A stretch of 64,000 bases of DNA from Symsagittifera roscoffensis (Eukaryota > Xenacoelomorpha > Acoela > Convolutidae). The notes beneath the pieces were generated by a model. That model was not told where the DNA came from. It was given only the letters and a program-made list of their open reading frames with translations, and searched no databases. The stretch is taken from the NCBI RefSeq assembly GCF_963678635.1, contig NC_087067.1, positions 53,064,233-53,128,232 on the forward strand, read 5' to 3'. A program made the position numbers and the translations under genes. Numbering within the stretch: position 1 is the stretch's first letter; every line of letters starts with the position of its first letter. This document shows positions 1-19,400 of this stretch, piece after piece.

Positions 1-212
1 AGCAGTTTGAGTTTTCATAAAATGAATGTTTTCTGTCAGCGTTAATTTAACAAAAGCCTATGATGATATAAATTTTTTTCAGAATTCAGCTTTTTTATTG
101 ATTGAATAATTTTGAAACAAATACTTGCTGTATGTGGTGATTTGGCTGCCAGATGTCTGTTAGTTTCAAGTTTTCTTCATTTTTGGTGGTTTTTCTTTTT
201 GCTCTTACTTGA

Positions 213-8265
<8,053 letters not shown>

Positions 8266-9206
8266 ACTCTGAGAGAGACCAGCTACGAGCACTGCAGCTC
8301 ATCAATAACAATTCAAACGAAGTCCATCACCAGGAGAAGTGCTCTTTTGCCCAGCCTTAGTTTCATCACGCAGAAAATGATTACTTCCACACAAGCAACC
8401 GAACACGCCATCAGAAAATGTACAATAGAAAGTTTTATTCGAGATCCCACGTAGCAATAATGTGAACAGATATTCCTTTTTATAAACAATTTTAATGGAT
8501 GAAGTTTTATTATCCCTTATATTTAATGAAATGATATCAGGGTTGCCAGTGTCAGAGACGCCATAGAAAGCATCGGGGAAATTTAGATATTTTTGAAGTC
8601 CGAATTTTCAAACTGATTCGATAACACTTTTTGCTGCATATTTCATAATTTAGAGGGTTTTATTACAATTGACCTTAAAATTAGCTGTGATGAATCTGTT
8701 TTTCCGAGTAATGTTTTGTTCTAAGCGTACTAGGTTTTCAATGCAAGTGTCGTGGAGCAGTTTTGTTGAACAAACTCTTGGCAACTCTGAACAAGTGTTA
8801 CTTTTCTGCGCGCGTATGATTCTTCCAATTCGTATCTTTATAAAAATTAATTTTGTAATCTCGATTTCAATTGAAATAAAATTTGCAATATCACGCTCTT
8901 AGAAAAGAAAACTCTCTTGGTCATTTTTCTACGTGGATATTACAAAAAAAAATTGCGCTCAAAATTCTTCCGTTTGTGGATGTTAATTTTATGATTTCCT
9001 AACGTGTGGTAAAAAAAGGCAATTGATCTAAAGGGGACCGACCCATTAGCAGACCAATCTTTAGCATAAAAAGTGAAAAATGAGAGCTTTAGCAGACCCA
9101 ACGTTGTAAAGTGACGGATGATTGATTGACAGGCTTAAAAAGACGTTCAGTCTGGGGCCCTGCTTTCCCAATTAAGACAATTATCTCTCGATTTGTCAAC
9201 AAAACT

Positions 9207-9576
9207 GGGGGCTATTCTCATGCGCGAAGGACCGAATGGGCGAAAAAACTCGTGATCGAAGGACAGAAAACAAAATTAGCCGTAGGTCAATTTTTAAAAT
9301 GGAGCAAATGCTATTCAATTAAAATGAATAAAATGAAATTAGCAATATTTTGCTTTTTTCATAACGAAACCTTTGAACTATAAAATTTGTTCCAAATCAG
9401 CGGCGGTCAGTGACAAATTAAAAATTTTGCATATTTCTCCCGTTTTTATATTCGGCCAATATCAATATTCAGTCCCTGAAAATGTTTACTTTCTTTCCAA
9501 ATTTTAAATTACTGAAATATGTTGGCTTGTTTTCATTTTCGCGCATTCGGTCCGTCGCGTATGAGGGATTCCACCA
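9207..9576. mobile_element. MITE family H, copy 1 (370 bp, 8-bp TSD)
   Basis: Ends are inverted copies of roughly CTCATGCGCGAAGGACCGAA. The 8-bp duplication ACAAAACT lies at 9199-9206 and 9577-9584. The length and 8-bp duplication fit a non-autonomous hAT-type element. Other copies are at 26170, 30943, 58664 and 59395. Confidence 0.85.
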
Positions 9577-10019
9577 ACAAAACTATCAACTTCAAAAGCA
9601 CAAGTCTAAATTTGCGGCAAAATAAAAAGAGTGACGCGCGCAATGACACTCGTGTTGAATTGAAGCGCAGCGGAGCAATCTGTCGCTAATCGCCAATGCC
9701 GCGTTTAGAGTTAGCTATCTGACTTTATAATTGTTCTGAGTCTGCTAAAATCCCTAGCATATCGAACTAAATTTCAAGTCAATGAACACAATGAAGACTT
9801 TTATCTAGGTCGAGTATTTTTCTGTTTTTTATTGGAAACATTTAATAAAGCTCATTTTGTTTTTTTCTGATTTTATCTGATTTTTTTAAGATTCAATGAA
9901 CGTACTGAAGACTTTTTAATAGGTCTTGATAATAAGTTTATTTTTTCTGAAAAAAAAATCTTGAAATTTGTTCACGCTCAAAGTAGATTTTTCGCGAATT
10001 GACTTTTGATTCGTTTTTA

Positions 10020-10165
10020 TGCTCGTTTCCTTTGTTTAAAGGAAGACAAACTCGACTATCGACCAGCAAAGTATTTAAGTCATGAAAAACGCGATCGGCC
10101 TCTAGTTTGAAAAATATCTTTGATATTTCACGGCTGAATAAAAATTTTACTATTGATCCAGTTGT
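10020..10165. repeat. Dispersed repeat (family F) copy
   Basis: It contains GGAAGACAAACTCGACTATC, then CATGAAAAACGCGATCGGCC, then TATTGATCCAGTT. Related copies in the same order occur at about 4730-4860, 7195-7330, 7595-7745 and 29105-29225. Its class is unknown. Confidence 0.6.
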
Positions 10166-11099
10166 ATACCTACTGTTCTTGAAATACAAAGAATTTAAAA
10201 GGCATGTATTTTTTCTTTGAAGTTCGTAAAGAGTATATTCCTCTGTTTTTTTTTGTGTTGATTGACTCTTCGCTAACGGTATTCGCTATGTTTTGTGGGT
10301 TCAGTTCAAATTGATTGCTGAAAAGAAGGCACAGACTTTCCCCATTACGAAAGAACAAATTGTGAGACGAAAACTTGCGTGAATGACTAGATTCCAAAGT
10401 GACTCTTTTTAGATTTCGCAGAAGATGAAACAAATTACCTTTTGACTCAGTGTTCTCTAATTAGGTGAGCTTTCAGAAAAAAGTACCAATAATAAAAGTT
10501 TTTTAGTGGAACTTCATGCAATGAATTTTCTTCAAAAGTCGAAAGAGTTGCATCACGAAATGTTACCTTTTTCAGTTTCTGTGAGATCATTGACACTTAC
10601 CCAACTCTTTATTGGTTATGTTTTTTTTTCGACATGCAGCATAATTTTTTATTGCGAAAATACTATAACTACTTAATACTAGTGCTAGTTTGGGTGGCAT
10701 TTTTGCAACAGGCAGCATTTGCAATTTAATAGCATGTGCTCGAAATTTGAATACTTCTAATTGTTGCAGTTGCATCAGATAGGAGCTCTTCGGAGGTTTT
10801 CTATTTCAACTGATGGTGCGTGATAATGTTGCGTGATTCGACCCATTCTTCGAAGTGCTTTCCACAGTGTGCTTTCGAATTTAATTCAGCTAAATCTGCG
10901 TAAAGGTTTTCTTTTGTCTCTTCTTTTTCTATTATTTGGCCTATAAATGTATTCAATTTAAATGCGATTAAGTATCTAATGCTTTACTCGTAGCCGTCAT
11001 AGTGAACGTATCACTCAAGCTTTCAAGGCCACAAAGATTAAAGTGTACTTGACACAAAAAAAAAACTTAATATGATTTTAATTTATTTTTCAGGGATCT

Positions 11100-12050
11100 T
11101 AATCCAGCCGGATAACAAAAGGAATAGTAGACAAGGATAGCTGGTTAAGGTGCAAGTAACACAGAATGTTCCGACTAGTCTTAAAGAACAACAAAAAAAG
11201 TTTTCAAACTAGTGTCGTTTTTTGGCGTGGCGTGATAAAAAGAGCTGCGCGAAAAAAAGAGGTGAGTCATATTTGCCAGCCATTGTTAAATACGCAAAAT
11301 GGAAAACGAATTTTGTAGAAAAATTACTAGAAAATTTAAAAAAATCAACAAATTTTTCTATTTTTTTCAGTTTTTTTTTCAATTTTGATTTCAATTTTTT
11401 AGTTTTTGATTCCAAAAAGGCACTTAAATACTCAAACTTAACTCTAATAAAACTAAAGTTTTTACGGCTTAAATTAAGCTGTTATTAGCTTTTAAGCCAT
11501 TAAAATAGGCTATTGCAATCTTGCTCGCTTGCTTTATTTGCTGGAATTAAGACGAAAATCAAAAATTTTAAGCAGGTTTTTCTCGACACTGGAAGAATTT
11601 TTTCAAAATTTTTAATGTCGTTCGAATCAGGACTCAAACGGCTTCAATATGATATATCACTCAGCTCTCTCCGATAATTATATGTGGCCGCTGATTTTGC
11701 GTGGAAAACAAAAAAATAAGGATAGCCGGCTACTGTGCAAGTAATGTTTCGACCATAGTCTTAAAAAGTACTTTTTTTGGCATGATGTGATAAAAGGAGC
11801 TGAACGCAAAACGCGATTAAGCATATTCGACAATCATAGTAAATAAAGCAAACTGAAAAACAATTTTTGTAGAAAAATGACCAAAAGAAATACGACTCTA
11901 GAGGCTTTAATATGAAACATTAGTCAGCTCTTTCCGATGATTATTTGTAGCTGATTTTGCGTGGAAAGCAAAAAAAAAGAAAAACTAAAACAGCCGAATA
12001 CAAAATTCCTGCCCATTTTTCAAATAATCAGAACAAAAAGCCGAAGTTCA
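11100..12050. repeat. Dispersed AT-rich repeat (two diverged units), related to 55.64-56.4 kb
   Basis: Two units are visible, each with 'AACACAGAATGTTCCGAC'-like text, a CTTTAATATGA(T/A)A motif and TGATTTTGCGTGGAAA. The same order recurs at about 55820-56340, and the first motif again near 53390. No protein is encoded. Confidence 0.55.
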
Positions 12051-12380
12051 AGAGGGATCTAGGAGTTTTTCGAGGTAGGAAGAAGTTTTTGGCGACACAT
12101 TCAAACTTAAAAAACACAAGCTAGAGGGGGCGTTTTCAGCTCTTTTTGGAAAGTGATATCTATTTTTCCTTTAGCCTTCCCACCTCACACTTTTAACTTG
12201 CGCAAAAATTTGACTCGCATTGGCCGAATTTTTTGCACTGAGCCTTTTAAAACCACTCGTTATGCCATGAAACGTTACAGCAAAATAAATTGCGTGGGGA
12301 AATGAAAAATAAAGTTTTTCATTCGGCGTGCTCTTTAAAAATACCATATTAAAGGCATTTAAGAAAGCTTTTAAGAACGG

Positions 12381-12597
12381 TTGGTTCTTTTCCACTTTTC
12401 TTGCTCATTTTTCAAAATTTCCAACTTTCCTGTTTTTTTTTCCGTGTAATTTTGGCTAAACACGTAAAGTTACGGAACAAGGTATGAAGAACAAATCTGT
12501 TTGAAACTGTCAGTTTGTTCACCGTGCCAATTTTTGTTGCATTTAGACAATATAAAGAAAGTTTTTGAAATTTGAAGGTGGGGTAGTGGAAAAGATC
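12381..12597 (-). mobile_element. MITE family A, degraded inverted copy
   Basis: Read on the minus strand it follows the family A order: a GTGGAAAAGATCC-type end, the CATTATGACA-like region, GAACAAATCTG, ACACG, and a TTCTTTTCCAC end. It is more diverged than the copies at 12719 and 13928, and no clear target duplication is visible. Confidence 0.55.
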
Positions 12598-12674
12598 CGA
12601 ATGGTCGGCCAGAAATGGATGTCGTTGGGTAGTACCAAAGGGGGATTCTTTGAGCGGCGAGGGGTCAAAATGGG

Positions 12675-13040
12675 TGGTTAGAAATGGTTTTAAAAATTTG
12701 TTCATGCCAACACGTTTTGGCTCTTTTCCAGTCCCCCCTCCCTTCAAATTTAATTTTGAAAATTTTATTCTACGTTGTCATAATGCATTGAAATTTGGCA
12801 TGGTGAACAAATCGACAACTGTGAACAGATTTGTTCTTCATACTTTACATCGTAACAGCACGCATTTAGCCATAATAACACGTAAAACAAACATAAAACT
12901 CGGTATTTTGAAAGGGGGAAACTGGAAAAGAGCCCACGTTTTATTGCAGCTTAGAACGTCAAAAGTTGTATTAAATAGACTTCAAAAAAAAAATTTGTTT
13001 TTAAAAAAAATCAATTGGGGGTGGACTGGAAAAAATCCAA
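12675..13040. mobile_element. MITE family B copy, host of the family A insertion
   Basis: The left part (TTTTAAAAATTTGTTCATGC) and right part (TTGCAG... TTAAATAGACTTC ... GGACTGGAAAAAATCC) match the order of the family B copy at 19961-20176. The 5' end is not recognisable. A is inserted in the middle. Confidence 0.65.
12719..12934. mobile_element. MITE family A, 216 bp, perfect 8-bp TSD, inside family B
   Basis: It begins GGCTCTTTTCCAG and ends CTGGAAAAGAGCC (terminal inverted repeat). Flanks are a perfect duplication CACGTTTT at 12711-12718 and 12935-12942. Outside that lie two parts of a family B MITE (about 12675-12710 and 12943-13040). Confidence 0.9.
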
Positions 13041-13171
13041 GCTGTAGTGCCACTCAAAATAGCTCTGACACTGGAATGTTCAAATGTGTCGCACGTGCAT
13101 ATATCGAACAATTTCAGCGGATATTAGCTTTGATTTGTACATTGGCATTGTTTGAAATATAACTTGTGAGG

Positions 13172-13411
13172 ATGATGACTGTGAGTATGATGGACTGTGC
13201 CAATGTGCTGCTGTGGCTGAGTGTGAGTGCCCTTCTGTTCGGGGAGGTGTTGAGGGAAGTGGATGCTTCTGATGACAAGACCAAGGGGGAGGGTGAGGGG
13301 TGGGACCAAGGCGGCGGAGAAAAGACAGGTGGGGTGCTTGAGAGAGATCAACTGCTGCAGAATCAGATGCGAGACAAGAGGGCTTTGCGAGACTCCAAGG
13401 GAGCAGCTTTG
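13172..13411 (+). CDS. Secreted-protein gene exon 1 (signal peptide)
   Basis: Starts ATG-ATG; 80 codons, ending in phase 0 at GCTTTG before GTACGT. It holds the hydrophobic leader and an acidic/glycine-rich stretch ending RDSKGAAL. Confidence 0.75.
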
Positions 13412-16400
13412 GTACGTTATAACTTTTTTATCTCTTTCTCTCTCCGTCCTATCCCCGTCCATGATTTTGTTTAATGTTCATGTATGTCCCACCTCAATTC
13501 TGCTTGCCAAGCTTTTCCAAAGGGTCCCGTTTTGGTAATAGTTTACCACAGCGACTTGTGGCTAAATAGCCCTAAAAAAAATTTTGCCGCGAAATATACC
13601 TATTTTAAGCAAGCGTGCGCCAGAACAAAACAGCCAGTTTTGATTAAAAATTTCCAGCAAATGCCCTAATACGTCATTTATGGCCCATTTTTGGCGGAAA
13701 TTTTCCCCCAAAAGTCTTTAAAATTCGGTGAATATTCTCATTCTAATGTTTCGCAGCTGTCCGTAAATAGAAATTCTAAGGTTTCGGAATAGCATACCTA
13801 AATTTCAATTTTGAAAAATTATGATAACATTGTCATTATGCTATGAAATTTGGCGTGGTCAACAAACTAGCAATTCTGCATTTAGCCATCATAATAACAC
13901 GTTCAACAACCAAAAATAAGGAAATTTGGCTCTTTTCCAGTTCCCCCCTTTCAAAATCAATTTTGAAAAGCTTATATAACATTGTCATATTGCAATGAAA
14001 TTTGGCGTGGTGAACAAATCAACAATTGTGAACAAATTTGTTCTTCATACTGTACAGCGTAACATCACGCATTTAGCCGTAATAACACGTAAGACAAACA
14101 TAAAACTCGGTATTTTGAAAGGGGGGAAACTGGAAAAGAGCCGGAAATTTGAGAGGTGTGGGGGGTGCAATAGACCCGAATTACTTTAATTCTACTATTT
14201 CAAACAGTTTCGTGGTGAAACTGATTTTGCTGTCACTTAGTTGTCATGAAAACTTGCAGTCGGCCATATTACCATATTAAAAAATCTCAAGACATCTGTT
14301 TTGCATTTGAAGTTTCAGTATGGGCTCGTTTTCATTACACCCCACCGAACCCCCAACCTTCCACCCCATTTCAAATTTTCAATGTTTACATTTGTTTAAA
14401 CGTCTTGTTGCGACATGAAGTATGAAGAGGACATATCCGTTGAGCGTGTGTGAAGTTGCAGGTGAATGCGATCAAAGATTGGAAGCAGAAGAATGTGCCA
14501 ATTAGGAAGTTCTCCCTCACCAATGTGAAACACGTGTTGGCCTGCTACAATGTCTGTTCCACTGCATCCCCCAACCCCCCACCTACACCCCCTTCCAAAG
14601 GACCCGGTGGGGCAGCTTCTGGTGCAGACCAAGCCAACCAAGGGGGAGCTGGCAGAGTGCGTCGACTGCAGGGTAAGCCATACCGAACAAACTTGCCAAC
14701 AGTTTGACCAATCTTTGGCTCTTTTCCAGTCCCCCCTTTGATTTTCTGAAATTCATTATATAGAAGTCTATCTAAAATGGTTTTTCATGTTATAAACTGC
14801 ATTAAAATGTGTCAGTGTGAACAGATGAACAAATTTCCACAACAAACCTTTCATACAAATTGCCGGGTGAACAATTTTTGAACAACTTTGGGCTCTTTTC
14901 CAGTCCCCCCCCTTTAAGTTCAATTTTGAAAAGCTTATTCAACGATGTCATAATGCAATGAAACTTGGCGTGGTGAACAAATCGACAACAGTGAACAGAT
15001 TTGTTCTTCATACTTTGGGCTCTTTTTCCTCTCCCCCCCCCCCCACCTCACACAAACATGAATTTTATAGTCTAACGAGTTGTTTTACAAGGTTAATTAT
15101 GAAGACCAAATATGTTTGTCATGGCCTAATTAGTATGCATGTCAATTTTCATGACAATCCGATAAAGTGAACAGTAATTTCAAATTGAAAAATTTGCAGG
15201 TGGGGGGAAAAGGAAAAAGAGCCATACTTTGCAGCGTAACATCACGCATTTAGCCGTAATAGTACAAAAAACAAACATAAAACTCGATATTTTGAAAGGT
15301 GGGGGGGGGAAGTGGAGAAGAGCCCAACTTTGTTTGGTAATTTTACGAGGGGTGGGAAACTGGAAAAGAGCGCAATTTTTCTTTGACACTGTTATTACAC
15401 AAGCCAAGCGTAGTGTATTATTACGAAGAAAATAATTTTTCTAAGCTAAATTGCAACTAAAAGTGCTCATTTGGTGGCCTTCTTGGTATATTTCAATTTA
15501 ATCTACTATATATTTAAATGCGGGCTTCACTATCTCGCCATGTTTAAGCTTTTTCAACGTATTATTTTTGCATGTTTAAGCTATCTCGTATATTGCAATG
15601 GTTAAGAATTTTTTTTTCGCTTTTTCAATTTGATTTTAGTGGTTACTTTACCAAGTTTAAATTAAGCAGCCCAATATCGAATTAGGGATTGCGAATTCGG
15701 TCTCCAATTTTGAATGCCTTAATCACTTTAGATAACGAGATAAGACGATTTTTGAGATTTTTTGAAAAATGTTATCGGAAATTTCGAATTAAATAATTTA
15801 CAAAACTTGAAGTTCCCAACCTTGTAGTTGAGTGCTGTCAGAATACTCTAAGGAGTTACAAATCTTGCCTCCAAATATGAATGTTCAAATCTTTGTAGTT
15901 TTCGAGATATGACGTTTTTTTTGTGATTTTTTCAAAAATTTTCAGAAAACCTAAAATATTATTTTATTAAAATCTGAAATTCCCAACCCTGTAGTTGGGT
16001 CCTGTCAGAGTAATCTGAAAGATTGCGAATCTTGCCTCCAAATATGATTGCTTAATTCTTTGTAGTTTTCGAGATGTGACGTTTTTTGTGAGTTTTTCAA
16101 AAAATTACAGAAAATTTTAATAATTATTATTTTATAAAAATTTGAAATTCCCAACCCTGTAGTTGGGTACTCTCATAGTACTATCAAGGATCGCGAATCT
16201 TGCCTCCAAATATGGCTGCTCAAATCCTTGTAGTTTTCAAAATTTTTCAAAGAACTTATCTACAAAGAAATTCAAAAAATTTGAAACTACTAACTTGATG
16301 AAGATACAACTGTTTTGTCAGCGTACACTCAGGCGTCTCAAATCTTGCCTTTCAATATGAATGCTCAAATCCTTTTAGTTTCCGAGATAAGATGTTTTTT

Positions 16401-19400
16401 TTTCGGGAAACTTAGGTTTAAAAAATTTTGGATTTTTAACCCTATAGTAGGTTGCTCTCAAGGACTCTCAGTGGTGGCAAATCTGGCCTCCAAATTTCTC
16501 CAGAGGCCCATGAAGTCTTCGAGATGACGCTTTTAAAATGGGAATTTAAAAAAATTTAAAGTTCGAAATTACCAACCCTGTAATTGGGTGCAGTCAGAGT
16601 ACACTAAAAGTTTGCAGATGTTGTTTCCAATATATGCGGTTTTTCATGAGTTGTCGAGAAATTTCGAAGCACCGAAGGTGCGTTAAACGCTAGTCTTATT
16701 TAAGTCTATTTACACAATAGTATGAACTATCTTTTTTTGGCTCTTTTCCAGTCCCCCCTTTCAAATTCAATTTTGAAAAGTCTATTTAACGTTGTCATAA
16801 TACAATGAAATTTGGCGTGGTGAACAAATCGGCAATTGTGAACAGATTTGTTTTTCATACTTTACAGCGTAACACCACGCGTTTAGCCGTGATAACACGT
16901 AAAACAAACATAAAACTCACGTAAAACAGGTATATTGAAAGTGGGAACTGGAAAAGAGCCGTTTTTTCCGACCTAAATCGGAAATATTGTTGCGACCCAA
17001 ATATTGTTGCGATAAAATGTGTTCATTTTGAAAGTGTTCATTATGACCAATAACCAGTTATTAAATACAGCCAATTCTAAGTATATTAGCATAGACTATT
17101 ATTTTTTCGACTTTCATAACGAAAGTAACGGAATATTTGTGCTCTGGTGGTTTTTTCTTCAGACAAATTTCGACTTTTTAACTAACCAATTTTGTCGGGT
17201 TTTTTTATCATTCAAAAAGTTTTGTTGTCCTGAGCTTAAATTTGGAAAGATATTTTACCTGTGATGATTTTTCATAAAGTTATGGGGGTTTAAAAATTGC
17301 CAAGATGAGACAATTTACGCGCGATGTATTTGGCGCTTTTAACGCGTAAGCGGAGATTTAATCCGTCATAGAAATCGTTCCAATATAGTTGAAGGAGGCT
17401 TATTTGTCATAATTGATTTGTTTCTAGGAGCGAAATTCATCACTTTGTCCTTCATATGGTGCATGGGGGGATGATTTTTACATAAAAAAAATCTCAAAAA
17501 AAAATTTCATTTTATTTTTTACTACATTCAATTTTTTCATGTTATTACTGCTCCATAGACTGCTCTATAGTATGTTAGTTGGTTAAGTTCTTTTTTTTTC
17601 AAATTGATGTGTACTGCTAATCCATCACAATTGGCTTGCGTCATTTAGCAGTAATTTAGACTTATAATTGGCGTGCGTCACTTAAGAAAATTTGTAGAGT
17701 CAAAGTTCTACTCATTCAGTTCTTCCCAGTAGCGTTTTCGGTCATATTTTTGCTTGTGTATGGGAAGTGCAACTTCGCCTCTGTGTTGAAAATGAGCAAG
17801 TTACAAGCATATCTTGCTGCTTTGTTTTTGGCTAGTGTTAGATCCTGTTGGAAAAAAAAAACAGGTTTTATGAAAATGTATTGGTTTTGTTGTTTCATAT
17901 TTTTTTTGTGAAGCTTTGGAAAATTTAGGCAGTTTTTGCAAAAATTCCAATTTTTTTCAAAAAATAATGAACTAATTTTTTTAAAAAAAGGTACCATTGA
18001 AAAAACAGGCTGCTTTTCTAAGTGCCTGCATTATTCGCTAGTCTCTTTTCATTTTACCCCTCGATCTATGGTCTTCCGAAAGTTTCATTAGAGGGTTTTT
18101 TTACCTAGTTGTTTTGAAATTTTTCATTTTCTCAAAAACTGAAAGCACGAATCTGAGGTGAGGTTTTCAATCCAAAGAAAAAACTATGGGCAACTCCCCT
18201 TCTCAAGCGGTTATTCCCAAAGTTCGGTAGAAAAAACTTATGGCCTCAAACAAGCCATTTTTTGACACTCTGGTAATTTTTAAATCTTTTGATTTTTTTA
18301 CCCTGCCAAATCGGATATTAAGGATTTAACCAAAGAAAAACAATCAGTAATACGAATCTTCGCTGCTCAAGTCTTCTCCAGGCAAATTCCAGAAAAATCC
18401 CATTTTGGATTTTTTGCACGTTTTTGGAAACTTGTTCTTTTTTTAGCAACTAGCCTAAAGATTCTGAGGTTGATAGCTCATTCAAACTAACATGGCGCCA
18501 TCTGTTTTACCCTGTTTTTTGCAGAAAAGCTAATATGAACTTCGGAAAGATCCATTTTTTTTTCTTCAAATTTTCACTTTTTTTTTTGAAATTTCGTCAC
18601 TATTCTCGAAAACTACTTGCTAAACCTGATACCAAATTCAGGCATCTAAAAATCAGGGCATTGGAAGTCCTCCCTGCATACGAGGTTGATCCCATGCTTA
18701 GTAGACAAAAATTTATGGGTTCAGGATAAGTCAAGTTTTTGAATTTTGATCGATTTTTTAAGAATTTTTTTTTACTTTTTACGAAAACTACCTAGGTTAA
18801 TCTGAGATAAAGTCTTCAATCGAAAGAGCGAGTAGTAATTTTCACCTTTAAATGAGCGGCTAATCTCCTACTCGAGCAGATAATTATCTGGAGTTTTGTG
18901 TAAAGTCCGTTTTTAACTGTTACGACTTTCCGTAAAAGTACGTACTTTTTTTTTTAAATATTAAAACAGGTAGATCCAGCATTAGCTGGGCCACTAGTTT
19001 TTTTCATGCGACCGTGGCGTAGATGCGACGACTAGAGACTCCTAATCAACAGGTCTGAGATTCAAAACCGGAACATTGAAATAGTTTTAATTTTTGGTTG
19101 ATTTTTTGCTGCTTAGGATTGGCAATTTGGTAGCAACTGTAGCTGTTTTATTGGTGACAAGTGTTAGTACAATTACACGCGGTCATGGTGTGTTTTTAAT
19201 CTTTTCCTTATTTCGCTTTGTTTTACCTGAGCTCTTTTTTTGCATTTTCCTCGCTTGTGTTTGCGAAGCGCAGCTTCGACTCTGTGTAAAACCTCAAAAC
19301 AGCCAAACTTTGAGTGTTTTCCACTGTATATAGTAAAAGGCCCCCGACTACCACAATACAAACTTCACTGCTTGAGGGCTTCTGGTTTTCAGTTGTGGGC

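Larger units (their letters stand above)
8266..13171. other. Intergenic region between PCYT2 and the secreted-protein gene
   Basis: No convincing exon is seen; open frames here are short and AT-rich. It holds PCYT2 3' UTR sequence (to perhaps 8900), an inverted-repeat MITE at 9207-9576, dispersed repeats at 9770-10165, a repeat at about 11100-12050 related to 55.64-56.4 kb, and MITEs at 12381-13040. Confidence 0.6.
14717..15372. mobile_element. MITE family B, outermost of a triple nest
   Basis: It begins GGCTCTTTTCCAG at 14717 and ends CTGGAAAAGAGCG at 15372. Near-perfect 8-bp flanks are CAATCTTT (14709-14716) and CAATTTTT (15373-15380). It is interrupted by a family A element at 14891-15324. 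The order is reversed relative to the copy at 19961. Confidence 0.85.

Noticed and set aside
12650-13162. 170-residue plus-strand frame
   Set aside because: It runs through two nested MITEs and carries no recognisable domain.
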